Positions 34,687 to 44,446 of a DNA stretch of 64,000 bases are shown piece by piece. The position numbers and the translations under genes were made by a program. The notes below the pieces were generated by a model that saw only the letters and a list, made by a program, of their open reading frames with translations, was not told the DNA's origin and made no database searches. Location of the stretch: positions 1 to 64,000 of the forward strand of contig NZ_AWUK01000031.1 of the NCBI RefSeq assembly GCF_000499205.1. The letters run 5' to 3'. This DNA comes from Paenibacillus sp. MAEPY2 (GTDB taxonomy: Bacteria > Bacillota > Bacilli > Paenibacillales > Paenibacillaceae). Within the stretch, counting starts at the first letter, position 1. Each line of letters begins with the position of its first letter.

Positions 34687-35742
34687 CTATTTTGCAGCCG
34701 AAATACCTTGAAGCCCTTGATGCATTGCACCCAGCAGACGGTGGGTCGGATCACAGCCATATTCCCAGAACATGATTCCGGCCAGGCCTTGATCCTTCAC
34801 GTAATCACATTTGCACTGAATGGATTCCTCATCATCATACGATATTAGGCTGGAGCCGTTAAACAGAAACGGTGCACACGCTTCATCATCCCAATAACGG
34901 ACGTAACCATTCTTGTTGATGTACTTTGCATCCAGCTTGGCAAAAGCCGGACCGTACCCGCCTGTACTGCCGGCCATTTGATGTAGGCCACGGTTCCGGT
35001 CAGGAACCTCAGTCCAGATCCGGGAGTAGAACGCAGCACCGATCACAATCTTCTCCTTCGGAACGCCGGCGCGAATGAACAGGTTCACGGAAGCATCTGT
35101 ACTAATTCGGAACAGATCCCCGGTTGGCGTATACAGATTCGTATGATGTCCAGTCAGAACCTGAAAACCGCCCCGCATATCATAGGTCATCAACTGCACA
35201 AAATCCAGATACTTCTGAACCTCAGCCATTTCTGTACCGTCTACGTAGTATTGGTCAGCCCCTGCCGCAATCGTGAGCAGATAATGACGGCCATCCCGGG
35301 AGCCTTTGGCATCCATTGCCCCCCGGATCGTCTTGAGGAGCAAGGTGAAATTCCGTTTATCATCAGGACTTGATGCGATGCCGGCTTCACCGTAACAAGG
35401 ATACTCCCAATCCAGATCGATCCCGTCAAAAGGATATTCCTCCAGCACCCTAACCGCCGATGCGGCCATGCTATCCCTTCCGGCTTGGGTTGAGGCGGCT
35501 TCAGAGAAACCGCCAGCGCTCCATCCGCCAACGGACAACAGCACCGTTAGATTCGGATGCTCCCGCTTCATGTTCCGGATAACCTCGCCGTTTTTCAAAT
35601 GCTCGGTTGTAATTTCATCATTTTTGACATGACCGAAGGCTACGTTCAGATGTGTTAACTTCAACAGATCCTCATGGCTCATATCGGGAAGAACTGAATC
35701 GACGACATAACCTGCAGCAATATAGTTTGGCACCCTCTTCAC
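34687..35742 (-). CDS. Cytoplasmic GH18 glycosidase (chitinase-like)
   Basis: A 351-residue TIM-barrel hydrolase of family 18. The catalytic motif DGIDLDWEYP lies at residues 106-115, with Glu113 as acid. SVGGWSAGGFSE is the second family motif, and MTYDMRGGF and FWEYGCD are later ones. There is no signal peptide, so it would act on imported N-acetylglucosamine-containing oligosaccharides, not on chitin itself. The GTG start overlaps the TGA of the upstream gene (GTGA), indicating coupled translation; a second GTG four codons in is an alternative. It is the last gene of the operon. Chitobiosidase or endo-N-acetylglucosaminidase activity are both possible. Confidence 0.87.
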   Translation of the reverse strand: MKRVPNYIAAGYVVDSVLPDMSHEDLLKLTHLNVAFGHVKNDEITTEHLKNGEVIRNMKREHPNLTVLLSVGGWSAGGFSEAASTQAGRDSMAASAVRVLEEYPFDGIDLDWEYPCYGEAGIASSPDDKRNFTLLLKTIRGAMDAKGSRDGRHYLLTIAAGADQYYVDGTEMAEVQKYLDFVQLMTYDMRGGFQVLTGHHTNLYTPTGDLFRISTDASVNLFIRAGVPKEKIVIGAAFYSRIWTEVPDRNRGLHQMAGSTGGYGPAFAKLDAKYINKNGYVRYWDDEACAPFLFNGSSLISYDDEESIQCKCDYVKDQGLAGIMFWEYGCDPTHRLLGAMHQGLQGISAAK

Positions 35743-38372
35743 TCCGATCCATTCAATGATTGAGATATCGCTGCAGCAATCTGCAAGGCTTCCTTCCCGG
35801 TACCAATCTTGTACCCGGAAGCTGAATAACGGATTTGATCCTGGCTATCCAGCACGAACAGATGTGGATAGCCAGCTTCGTGAGCTGCAGGATTTGGAAT
35901 GAAACCGGATAAGGACGCATAGCTTGAATCCCTTACAAAAATCGTACGTACGGGCAGCTTCGGATAAGCAGCAGGGTCAAAGGAGGCGTTCCATTCCGTA
36001 TCTCCAATCAGCAGCACGATGGGTAGACCCAGCTTATCCAGCGGCTCAGCCAGTTCGCCCAGCTCACGAATCAGATGCTTGGTCGGTTCCCGCTCGGGTT
36101 CGATCCAGGCAGCAATGGCACCCTCTGCTCCCAGAAGAGCCTCCAGTACCACCTCTGAACCATCCAGACGGGTCAGTACACTGCCGGGTGCCAGTTTGCC
36201 CAACACGGGAATGTCTACCACCGTCTCGCGATAAGTTAATACCACCTCCGTAGTGTCTCCGGCGCGCACGGTAAAGTAAATGAAGCGTACTCTTACCGCT
36301 CCATCTTTCAAACGGATGCCCGTCGTCAAGCGATAAGCTCCCGGTTCAACCTCATATGGCTGGCTATAGACATCCGTGCTGCCATGAGGATATATCAACG
36401 TTTTATACACGCCATCTTCCAGACGGGCAAACGAGAAGTTCTCGCCATAGGATGCTGTTGGTGCTTCCTGCGGCCCCTCTTCATCCCTAAGGAGTTGCAG
36501 CATTCCCCAGCTTCTGTCCTCCTGATTACGAGAAGCGTTGAGACTGAACATCGCATTTTCCCAGCCTCTGTCACCTAAGTACTGAGGCTTCTGCTCGCTC
36601 GGATGCAATCGGGCCGGAATGCCCAAACTGCGGCACACAGCGACAAACAGAATATCCAGCGACTGCGGATCTCCCTTCATCAGGCTGAAAGTGCCTAACG
36701 GATTTCCCTTGCCTTTCAAGTTAGGGAGGTCCTCATTATACGCATAACTCTTTTCCAGCTGCCGGACAAGCGCCGAAGGCCCCTTCCTGAACGCCGCTGC
36801 CTCTTCCTCCGAGTAGGCATTCTGGAACACGGATCGATAAGGTACCACCATTTCATAGGAAACCCGCGGGCACAGAATGTATTCCACGAACGTTTCTTCT
36901 GTCCATGAGCCTCGCTGCGAGAGCGCACCTGTAAGGTGATCGTCCAGCGTCTGACGAAAAGTATCAATTAAATCTTTTTCATTCATCGACTCCAGCAGCC
37001 GGAGCGGCCACTCACCGTATTTCTCGGAACGTTCCTCCAGGAAAGCTGCGATTTCACGACTGTTGCCCCGTGCCTTCTGGAGAATATCCCATACCCGTTC
37101 CCGAGGAAGTCCAGCCGAATGAGCCAATGCATACGCCTCTTCCTTACTCAGGAATGTATCCTCATATCCACTCCGAATCTTAGCCCCTTCCTCCAGACGG
37201 CGGCTATGTTCCTGAATCTTCTCTTGCGGTAAAGCAATTGCTGCTTCTGCCTCTCCTTCGGGAGGAGGAACCATATCGAAATCCACGCTGCCTGATGGCT
37301 GCTCTGACGAGTCCAACACTAGCTCAACCTGATCGCTGTCCTGAGCTTTGAATAGGACTTCACTCCATTGGCCTCCGCTAACCGCATGAATCAATAAATC
37401 GCCACAACCTGTCTTGAAGGCAGCCTCCCCTAGCACATCGGTCTTAATTTCGGCGATCGGATAAAATTCAGCCGTGTTATACAGCTCGAAGCGGAGGCTC
37501 GCTCCAGGCACAGGCTCTCCCTGCATATCTTTCAACTTCACGCGGATGGTTCGCGTTGGTGCATAGTTTTCAAGCAAATTAATCTCCGTAAATCCCTTCT
37601 CGTTAAGGGTTATATCCTCTGGTCCCGGATAATCGGCAAAAATCCTCGTATTGATCAGCATGGCCCTGCGGGCTGGCGGAGTGAACCACCCTTGATTCAA
37701 TCCGGCTTCCGGCTCGCATGCCCCAATGTAATACCATTGGCCGTCTGCCCAAGCTTCTACCCAGGCATGATTGCTGTCACTGTGAGCCCAACGCGGCGTA
37801 TAGACCTGACGGGCAGGTATGCCGATACTGCGAAGAGCGGCTACCGCCAGCGTGGACTCTTCTCCGCAACGGCCGCGAGCATTCCGAATCATCGTCAGCG
37901 GCGATATCGTTCGCAGATCGCTGCCAATATAAGTCGCTTTCTCATGACACCAGTAATTGGTTTCCAGAATGGCATCCGCCATGGATAACTTCGCTGTCCG
38001 GCCAGCCAACTCATCAAATATAATGCCGCGAAAACCCTCAATATTCTCTGTATTGATTCGATAGGGTAGTACAAAATGCAGAAACAGATGATCCGGTACA
38101 CGCTCGCCCCAAGGCACACGTTTGCGAATGTCCAGCGCCCGACGCACATGGCTGAGGAACAGTTCCCCATCATAATCAGCCATGTCATTCACTGGCATGT
38201 AGGCATACACATATTTCAAAGCCCATGCCTCTTCTTCAGTTAATGGCTGCTGAAACACATGAAACAGTTTATCTTTGCGGGCCTCTGCAAAACGTACCTT
38301 CTCCTGGAACTTCTGCTCAATCCGCTCCAATGACTGTGCATCCAGGGAAAATACCAAGGTTTGACTGGTCAT
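35739..38372 (-). CDS. Large transglutaminase-fold protein with C-terminal thioredoxin-like domain
   Basis: An 877-residue cytoplasmic protein. The first transglutaminase-like domain has Cys169 in GRCGEES and His202 in NHAWVEAW. It continues with WYYIGACEPE, where peptide:N-glycanases carry Asp before xCE but this protein has Gly217. A beta-sandwich (residues 275-360) and an acidic Pro-rich linker follow. Around residue 580 a second copy appears (DPQSLDILFVAVCRSLGIPARL) that has lost the catalytic Cys-Gly and His. After another beta-rich part, the last 140 residues look like a thioredoxin/peroxiredoxin fold without a CxxC. The GACEPE variant is, to my memory, a feature of a wider Bacteroidetes/Firmicutes family of unknown function. 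It ends overlapping the GH18 start. Role in glycoprotein processing is inference. Confidence 0.72.
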   Translation of the reverse strand: MTSQTLVFSLDAQSLERIEQKFQEKVRFAEARKDKLFHVFQQPLTEEEAWALKYVYAYMPVNDMADYDGELFLSHVRRALDIRKRVPWGERVPDHLFLHFVLPYRINTENIEGFRGIIFDELAGRTAKLSMADAILETNYWCHEKATYIGSDLRTISPLTMIRNARGRCGEESTLAVAALRSIGIPARQVYTPRWAHSDSNHAWVEAWADGQWYYIGACEPEAGLNQGWFTPPARRAMLINTRIFADYPGPEDITLNEKGFTEINLLENYAPTRTIRVKLKDMQGEPVPGASLRFELYNTAEFYPIAEIKTDVLGEAAFKTGCGDLLIHAVSGGQWSEVLFKAQDSDQVELVLDSSEQPSGSVDFDMVPPPEGEAEAAIALPQEKIQEHSRRLEEGAKIRSGYEDTFLSKEEAYALAHSAGLPRERVWDILQKARGNSREIAAFLEERSEKYGEWPLRLLESMNEKDLIDTFRQTLDDHLTGALSQRGSWTEETFVEYILCPRVSYEMVVPYRSVFQNAYSEEEAAAFRKGPSALVRQLEKSYAYNEDLPNLKGKGNPLGTFSLMKGDPQSLDILFVAVCRSLGIPARLHPSEQKPQYLGDRGWENAMFSLNASRNQEDRSWGMLQLLRDEEGPQEAPTASYGENFSFARLEDGVYKTLIYPHGSTDVYSQPYEVEPGAYRLTTGIRLKDGAVRVRFIYFTVRAGDTTEVVLTYRETVVDIPVLGKLAPGSVLTRLDGSEVVLEALLGAEGAIAAWIEPEREPTKHLIRELGELAEPLDKLGLPIVLLIGDTEWNASFDPAAYPKLPVRTIFVRDSSYASLSGFIPNPAAHEAGYPHLFVLDSQDQIRYSASGYKIGTGKEALQIAAAISQSLNGSE

Positions 38373-38379
38373 TTCTGGC

Positions 38380-39402
38380 TCACTCCTTCCACAGCTTTCC
38401 GTCTTCCCGAATACAGATTACAGCCGTACCGTCCGAGGAAGGCGCAGTAATCTGGAACAGGCTGCGAGTCGTTTCAATTACAGGCGAACAGCTCCACGAT
38501 TCCTCACCCATAAGTAGCTTCACATCCTGTGTAAATTCACCATGCGTTTCATAATAATTACGTTCACGATAATAGAGCTTGCGAAGCTCCCACTTGATTC
38601 GTTCGTCCTCCGGCAACTCAAAGGATTGTAACGTCTCATCTTCCGAAAAAACGACATAGCCCCATAGCTCCGGATAATGCATGTTGATAATGCCCATAGG
38701 CGACCAGACCCAGTTGTCCTCCGGAAACGGCTTGCCCGTCTCCGGATTTAGCACCTTGCAGTACTTACCATCCTGCACCTCGGTCTGCCATTCCACGCGC
38801 GAGAAGTTGACACGCCAGAACTCACCCGGCGCAGGCGGACGGTTGCCTTCGGCACATTCCTTTAGACTGGTCCAAGGAATTGCGACCTCCACGCTCCATT
38901 TCCGGTTATCAGCACCAGGTGTGTTCAGCTCCCCATCGATATGTACGGCCGTCTTGAGACCACTGATATCCCAACCATTGACCGGAGGTCCACCATCCCG
39001 ATAAGGCTTCACCAGTAACAGATCCCATACCGTATTGAGCGCATTGATCTCGAACTCATAATATTGGTGGGAATCTCCGTCAGGATCGATAAAAATTTCA
39101 AAATCATTGTCATAGAAAATAACGGAATCGCGCTCAGTCAGCGTAGCCCATATCTGATCTTCCATCAGCTCGGCAGCAAAATAGAAATAGTCATCATCCC
39201 ACAGCATTTTTACCTTTGTCTGTTTCCCTGGCTTCGGACGAAGATCGCCTTCGATATCAACGAAATCATCCGTCCAATCAGCCGCTTCCCAGAATGCCTT
39301 ATCGACGCGGCCGTCCAGCACCAGCTGTTCCTTCGCACGCTTGCATATATAATGTTTGGGAGCATACTCAATCCTTGGCTCAGGCACTCCACTTTGGTTC
39401 AT
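38380..39402 (-). CDS. CBM9-like carbohydrate-binding protein
   Basis: A 340-residue protein whose first 230 residues match the carbohydrate-binding module family 9-like domain: LDGRVDKAFWEAADWTDDFV, KMLWDDDYFYFAAEL, DNDFEIFIDPDGD, YYEFEINALNTVWDLLL. No signal peptide is present, which is unusual for a carbohydrate-binding protein. The C-terminal 90 residues are unassigned. The ribosome site GGGGAG lies well placed before the ATG, and the gene ends seven bases before the transglutaminase-fold start. It probably binds imported glycans or aids the enzymes beside it. Confidence 0.82.
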   Translation of the reverse strand: MNQSGVPEPRIEYAPKHYICKRAKEQLVLDGRVDKAFWEAADWTDDFVDIEGDLRPKPGKQTKVKMLWDDDYFYFAAELMEDQIWATLTERDSVIFYDNDFEIFIDPDGDSHQYYEFEINALNTVWDLLLVKPYRDGGPPVNGWDISGLKTAVHIDGELNTPGADNRKWSVEVAIPWTSLKECAEGNRPPAPGEFWRVNFSRVEWQTEVQDGKYCKVLNPETGKPFPEDNWVWSPMGIINMHYPELWGYVVFSEDETLQSFELPEDERIKWELRKLYYRERNYYETHGEFTQDVKLLMGEESWSCSPVIETTRSLFQITAPSSDGTAVICIREDGKLWKE

Positions 39403-39463
39403 ATCGCTCTCTCCCCTTCATGAGAGAAGGCATGCATCTATCAGCGCATGCCCTCCCGTAATG

Positions 39464-40750
39464 TTAGTTATGGGTAACAACGGCTCCTGAACCGCCATAC
39501 ATTTCCAGTTCCTCATCGAATTCGAGCTTAAGCACCGTCACCTGCTCATGGGTGTCCTCCGGGGTCATTTTGATCCATGTTGTGCCCGGGATATTGAACC
39601 AAGGCACGCCTCCATGGATCTCATGGTTAAGTTCTTTGCCCGAGTGCAGTACGGTAATCTTTTTGATCTTATTGCACAGTCCCTTAATGCACACATTTTC
39701 TTTTGGCTCGTCATATACAAACAGGTACAATGTCTTTCTGTCCTCGGATACGGTGCTGCCCCCCAGATAATAGCGGGGCATAATGCCTTCACCCGTTCCG
39801 AATACAGCCTCTTCATGCGTTCGGATCCACGCTCCCAGCCCAAGCAGAATATCCTCCTGTCTCTTATCGATGGTGCCATCCTCGCGCGGGCCGATATCCA
39901 GCAGCATGTTGCCACCCATCGAAATACAGTCACAGAACATCCGAATGATCTGATTTAACGATTTGTATTTATCGTCTGTTGGCACATAACCCCAAGATGT
40001 GTTGATTGTGGTGCAGAACTCCCATGGTCCCTCCGGTCTTGTGATCGGAATGCCTTGCTCCGGTGTTTTATAGTCCCCATAACCTTGAAGGCGGGAGTTG
40101 ATGATGACATCTGGGTTAAAAGATTGCAGGTAATGCTTGAACTCCGGCAGATTCCACTGCTCGGCACTTCGCTCCCAGTCCCCATCGAACCACAGCAGAT
40201 CCACCTTACCGTAATTCGTCATGATCTCCCGCAGCTGGTGGTTATTGAACTCAAGGAATTTCTTCCATTTCTCCTGATCCTCAACACCATCCACAGGGCT
40301 TGAATGCCGATTGACACTGCTGAGATCCTCCGGTACCTTTCCACCTTCAAACACGCTAGGATAATCCGGGTGCGACCAATCAATTAGCGAAAAGTACATC
40401 CCCAGATGTATGCCCTTCTCCCGAATCGCTTCCGCATATTCCCTCACGAGATCCCGATTCGCTGGTGTCTGCTTAACGACATTGAGGTCACTATACTGCG
40501 TATCCCACAGCGCAACACCATCATGATGCTTCGTTGTCAGCACAGCATATCGGGCTCCGGATTTCTCAATCAAGTCCGCCCACTTCTCCGCATTAAACTT
40601 CGAAGCCGTAAAGCCGTCCAGCTGCTTCATGTACTCTTCGTAGGAGATCCTTCCATTATAGAAGGACCACGATTCCGAAACCCCGTCCACAGCATAGATG
40701 CCATAGTGGATGAATATTCCCAGCTTGGCCTCTTCAAACCATTTCTGCAT
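39464..40750 (-). CDS. GH29 alpha-L-fucosidase, cytoplasmic
   Basis: A 428-residue retaining alpha-L-fucosidase. The N-terminal WFEEAKLGIFIHYGIYAV and TTKHHDGVALWDT are family signatures. The catalytic nucleophile is Asp189 in LLWFDGDW. The later GGNMLLDIGPREDG is also conserved. The C-terminal 90 residues form a beta-sandwich. No signal peptide is present, so fucosylated oligosaccharides must be imported first, probably by the binding-protein-dependent transporter encoded just upstream. GAGGTG stands nine bases before the ATG. Confidence 0.93.
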   Translation of the reverse strand: MQKWFEEAKLGIFIHYGIYAVDGVSESWSFYNGRISYEEYMKQLDGFTASKFNAEKWADLIEKSGARYAVLTTKHHDGVALWDTQYSDLNVVKQTPANRDLVREYAEAIREKGIHLGMYFSLIDWSHPDYPSVFEGGKVPEDLSSVNRHSSPVDGVEDQEKWKKFLEFNNHQLREIMTNYGKVDLLWFDGDWERSAEQWNLPEFKHYLQSFNPDVIINSRLQGYGDYKTPEQGIPITRPEGPWEFCTTINTSWGYVPTDDKYKSLNQIIRMFCDCISMGGNMLLDIGPREDGTIDKRQEDILLGLGAWIRTHEEAVFGTGEGIMPRYYLGGSTVSEDRKTLYLFVYDEPKENVCIKGLCNKIKKITVLHSGKELNHEIHGGVPWFNIPGTTWIKMTPEDTHEQVTVLKLEFDEELEMYGGSGAVVTHN

Positions 40751-40783
40751 CCTTGTTCACACCTCTTTCTGGAGTCCTTCTTC

Positions 40784-42379
40784 TTATTTGCCTGTGTTCC
40801 AGCGATCGTAGGCCCCTTGATACAGTTCAACGATACGGTCGCTGCCCATTTTTTTGATCTGCGCAATATACTTATCCCAGTTCTCAAGCGGCTCTTGGCC
40901 TGTTACGAACTTCGCTTCCATCTGCTTGACGTACGTATCCAGATCAGATAACAGAGCGGTCGCTTCGCTTTGTTCTTCATTTGTTAAATAAACGTTAGGG
41001 AATGGTGATTTTCCGATAGGCACCAACTTCTCTTGATTCTGCTGGTCAAGCCATTCGTCAAATTCAGTGCGAAGACCTTTCGCTATATCCGGATCATTAA
41101 TGCCCGGTGTCAAAATGCCATAGTTCGGTGTGATTTTACCGCGATATTCCTCACGATCCCCGCCGCCAGGAACAGGCAGCCATTCTTTTACGAGATTTTC
41201 CTTGTCTTTGAATTTCCAAAGCACACCTTCAGGTCCTTGATTGAACAGGGTCGCCCCATCATAGCTGTACAAATAATCGATCCAACGCATGGTTGCCTCA
41301 GGAGACGGGTTGCTGCTAGTAATCGCAAAGGTACCACGTGCCGATATGCCCGGGTGTTTACCGTATACAGGTGAGTCTGCGATCTCACTCTTTACTGGTG
41401 TCATCAGCGGATGTTTCGTGCTAGGCTCGCCGCCGAGTGTGAAGTATGGATGGTAATCATTGAACAGCGCAAGCTTGTTGCTTTCGCCTTTTGCCTTTTT
41501 CTGATCCCCTGTTTGGGAGAAGGTCTCATGATCCAGCAAATCTTCTTTCCACAAGCGGTTCATGAACGTCAGATAACCTTTATAGCCTTCTTCTTGATAA
41601 GGATAGTGAACTTTTCCGTCCTTATCCGCGTAGATTCCTTCGTTGTACATCCCCCAGAATCCGAAGAAGTACATACGAAGATCATCCAGTTTTACAGAAG
41701 TAAGCGGAATTTCATCTTGTTGTCCGTTGCCGTTAGGGTCTTCTTCCTTAACACGCTTCAGGTACGTATATAATTCTTCCGTAGTCTTAGGTTCCTCTAC
41801 CTTAAGTGCTTTTAGGAATTCCCCGTTATACCACATCGGGCCTCTGTACCACACGGCAGCCGTATCGATAAATGGCAGTGCATACATATGTCCGTCAGGC
41901 GTTGTAAATGATTTGCGAACATCCGGGTTTTCGTCGAGAATCTTTTTAATGTTAGGGGCGTAGCCCTCATCAATGTATTTTTCCAGCGGGATCAGAATGC
42001 CTTGAGTCCCATAAGTAACCTGCTCAGCTGGCTTGAGATCCGCAGCATAGAACATATCCGGTAAATCGCCGCTCGCGAATACCAAGTTCTTCTTTGTTTC
42101 AAAGCTGTCGATCGGCGAAAGCTGGTATTCCAGCTTGATACCTGACAATTTCTCCATCTCTTGCAGGACTGGCATTGTATTCCAGTCGGCTACGCCCGCA
42201 TCCTGGGACATGACCTTTAACGTAAGTGGTTTGTCCACAATCGGGAATCCTTCTTTCTTGACCCCTTCGACATTTGAAGTCGCAGAACCTCCATCTTCAT
42301 TGGAACCACAAGCTGCAAGCAATGCTGCGGATAGGGTGAGGCAGAGTACAATGGATGAAGCCTTGCGAAGCTTTTTCAT
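40784..42379 (-). CDS. Extracellular sugar-binding lipoprotein, LplA type
   Basis: A 531-residue solute-binding protein with the lipobox LLAAC at residue 24. It follows the two permease genes. Family features: NLVFASGDLPDMFYAADLKP, GILIPLEKYIDEGYAPNIKKIL, MYALPFIDTAAVWYRGPMWYN. The long form with LplB/LplC-like permeases is usual in Paenibacillus complex-oligosaccharide importers. The ligand is inferred to be the substrate of the GH29/GH18 enzymes downstream, that is a fucosylated, N-acetylglucosamine-containing oligosaccharide. Confidence 0.86.
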   Translation of the reverse strand: MKKLRKASSIVLCLTLSAALLAACGSNEDGGSATSNVEGVKKEGFPIVDKPLTLKVMSQDAGVADWNTMPVLQEMEKLSGIKLEYQLSPIDSFETKKNLVFASGDLPDMFYAADLKPAEQVTYGTQGILIPLEKYIDEGYAPNIKKILDENPDVRKSFTTPDGHMYALPFIDTAAVWYRGPMWYNGEFLKALKVEEPKTTEELYTYLKRVKEEDPNGNGQQDEIPLTSVKLDDLRMYFFGFWGMYNEGIYADKDGKVHYPYQEEGYKGYLTFMNRLWKEDLLDHETFSQTGDQKKAKGESNKLALFNDYHPYFTLGGEPSTKHPLMTPVKSEIADSPVYGKHPGISARGTFAITSSNPSPEATMRWIDYLYSYDGATLFNQGPEGVLWKFKDKENLVKEWLPVPGGGDREEYRGKITPNYGILTPGINDPDIAKGLRTEFDEWLDQQNQEKLVPIGKSPFPNVYLTNEEQSEATALLSDLDTYVKQMEAKFVTGQEPLENWDKYIAQIKKMGSDRIVELYQGAYDRWNTGK

Positions 42380-42419
42380 GACGACAACTCCCTTTTTTAG
42401 TGTGGATTATGGTTTAAGA

Positions 42420-43328
42420 TCATCCCTTAACGGAACCGATCATAACACCCTGCACAAAGTAACGCTGAAGAAATGGATAAATGGCAATCACAGGTAAAGT
42501 TGAAACAATAATGACGGCATATTTGACCAGCGCAGCAATTTCCGCTTTGGAATTCATCGCCGTTGCTGAAGAGGTATCGATAGCTCCCCCGCCCTGTGCT
42601 GCCATCTCCTGAAGTACCAGGATTTGACGCAGAAAGAGCTGCAGCGGATACTTCGAGGAATCATTTAAATAGATCATCGCACTGAAGTAGCTGTTCCAGT
42701 GTCCAACTCCGTAAAAGAGCGCCATCACGGCAATGATCGGCATGGAGAGCGGAAGCACAATTCGAATGAATAACCGGGTATTGGTACACCCATCAATATG
42801 GGCCGCTTCCTGCAGCTCCCTGGGAATGGTCGATTGGAAAAACGTACGGCATACGATAATATTCCAGATGGATGCAGCTCCTGGCAGAATAAGCGCCCAC
42901 ATGCTGTTCACCATACCAAGATCCTTAACCAGCAAGTAGCTCGGAACAAGCCCTCCGCTGAAAAACATCGTTACCATAAACATCGCCATGAAGAATCCAC
43001 GTCCTACAAAATCAGAGCGGCTAAGCGCGTAGGCTGCCGGAAGAGTGACCATCAGGTTGACGAGTGTACCTACGACGGTATAGATAATCGTATTTTTGTA
43101 CCCAATCCAGATGTTGGTGTTCTCAAACACGCGGGCATAACCTTCAAACGTAATGCCTTTGGGCAGCAGCCACATCTCACCGGAGCTTACAAATTTGGGA
43201 TCACTGATTGAGGCGCTAATGATGTATAACAGCGGGTAAAGCACAATGACGAGCGCTATCGTCAGATAGATGTAGTTGCACCATAAGAACACTTTATCGC
43301 TTCTGCTTTCCTTAACCGCGGTTGACAT
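42420..43328 (-). CDS. Oligosaccharide ABC permease, LplC/YtcP type
   Basis: A 302-residue permease with six predicted helices. The EAA loop reads LQEAAHIDGCTNTRLFIRIVLPLSMP and the C terminus ends LQRYFVQGVMIGSVKG as in the LplC group. The ATG seven bases after AGGAGGGG is preferred to the ORF extension at 43379. It is the second gene of the operon; no ATPase gene is present, so a shared MsmX-type ATPase is expected. Confidence 0.88.
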   Translation of the reverse strand: MSTAVKESRSDKVFLWCNYIYLTIALVIVLYPLLYIISASISDPKFVSSGEMWLLPKGITFEGYARVFENTNIWIGYKNTIIYTVVGTLVNLMVTLPAAYALSRSDFVGRGFFMAMFMVTMFFSGGLVPSYLLVKDLGMVNSMWALILPGAASIWNIIVCRTFFQSTIPRELQEAAHIDGCTNTRLFIRIVLPLSMPIIAVMALFYGVGHWNSYFSAMIYLNDSSKYPLQLFLRQILVLQEMAAQGGGAIDTSSATAMNSKAEIAALVKYAVIIVSTLPVIAIYPFLQRYFVQGVMIGSVKG

Positions 43329-43344
43329 GTGTTTTCCCCTCCTT

Positions 43345-44316
43345 TTACCACAAGCTGTTTTCACTGGTGCGACGTGCAATTTGGTTCACCGTAATCAGCA
43401 GAATCGCATTAACTACCGAGTTGAACAATCCTACAGCTGTTGAGAAACTGTACTGCGCATCGACCAGACCGGACCGATAGACAAATGTCGAGATGACATC
43501 CGATGAACCCATATTCAACGGATTTTGCAGCAGCAGGATTTTCTCAAATCCGACGCCGAGAATACTGCCCATATTCAAAATTAACAAAATGGTGATCGTA
43601 GGGATGATCGCTGGAATGTTAATATGCAGAATCCGTTTAAACCGGCTCGCACCATCCACCACAGCAGCTTCATGCAGTTGTGGATCCACACCCGAGAGTG
43701 CTGCAAGGTATATAATGGTACCCCAGCCTGCACTCTGCCAGACACCCGACAACACGTACACCGTCTTGAACCACGCAGGGTCCGTCAGGAATTGAGGGGA
43801 CTGGAATCCAAGAGCCTCCACCAAATTGACAATCATGCCTGACGAAGGCGACAAGAAGGTAATGATCATACCCGACATCACGACAACCGATATAAAATGC
43901 GGTGCATACGTGACCGTCTGTACGGTACGCTTGAAGAATGAATCCTTGACTTCATTGAAAGCTAACGCAAGAATGATCGGCAACGGAAAACCTATAGCCA
44001 GCTCATACAAGCTAATGCTAAGGGTATTCCATAGTAGATCCCAAAAATAATAAGAATTGAAGAAACGGATAAAATGATCGAACCCAACCCACGGGCTTCC
44101 CGTGACACCAAGCGTCGGGATAAAGTTTTTGAATGCGATTTGTATACCGTACATCGGTCCGTAGTGGAAAATCAGAAAGTATAGAAATGCTGGCGCGATA
44201 AACAGATACAACTCCCAGTTTCGAATCATCCTTCTCCCTAATTTATTTTTCTTGCTGTTCGGAATCGTGTGCACCGATAGGTTTTGCGACAAGGCGGACT
44301 TCCCTTCTGGCTGCAT
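43345..44316 (-). CDS. Oligosaccharide ABC permease, LplB/YtdP-associated type
   Basis: A 323-residue permease with six predicted helices and the EAA loop LHEAAVVDGASRFKRILHINIPAI. The N-terminal 30 residues are polar and cytoplasmic, followed by ELYLFIAPAFLYFLIFHYGPMYG, typical of LplB proteins. AAAGGAGG precedes the ATG. It is the first gene of the glycan operon; a perfect cre site lies about 130 bp upstream. Confidence 0.88.
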   Translation of the reverse strand: MQPEGKSALSQNLSVHTIPNSKKNKLGRRMIRNWELYLFIAPAFLYFLIFHYGPMYGIQIAFKNFIPTLGVTGSPWVGFDHFIRFFNSYYFWDLLWNTLSISLYELAIGFPLPIILALAFNEVKDSFFKRTVQTVTYAPHFISVVVMSGMIITFLSPSSGMIVNLVEALGFQSPQFLTDPAWFKTVYVLSGVWQSAGWGTIIYLAALSGVDPQLHEAAVVDGASRFKRILHINIPAIIPTITILLILNMGSILGVGFEKILLLQNPLNMGSSDVISTFVYRSGLVDAQYSFSTAVGLFNSVVNAILLITVNQIARRTSENSLW

Positions 44317-44446
44317 CAGTTGTTTCCTCCTTTTCTAAATGAAAATCCGTCCGTTTTGTAAGAAGAGCGAAACACTCCTGTTCAATTGTAAGGAATGAGT
44401 CCCGGACCACATTTCGATCATGGGAAGCTTTTGCTCCCTCTCAATT

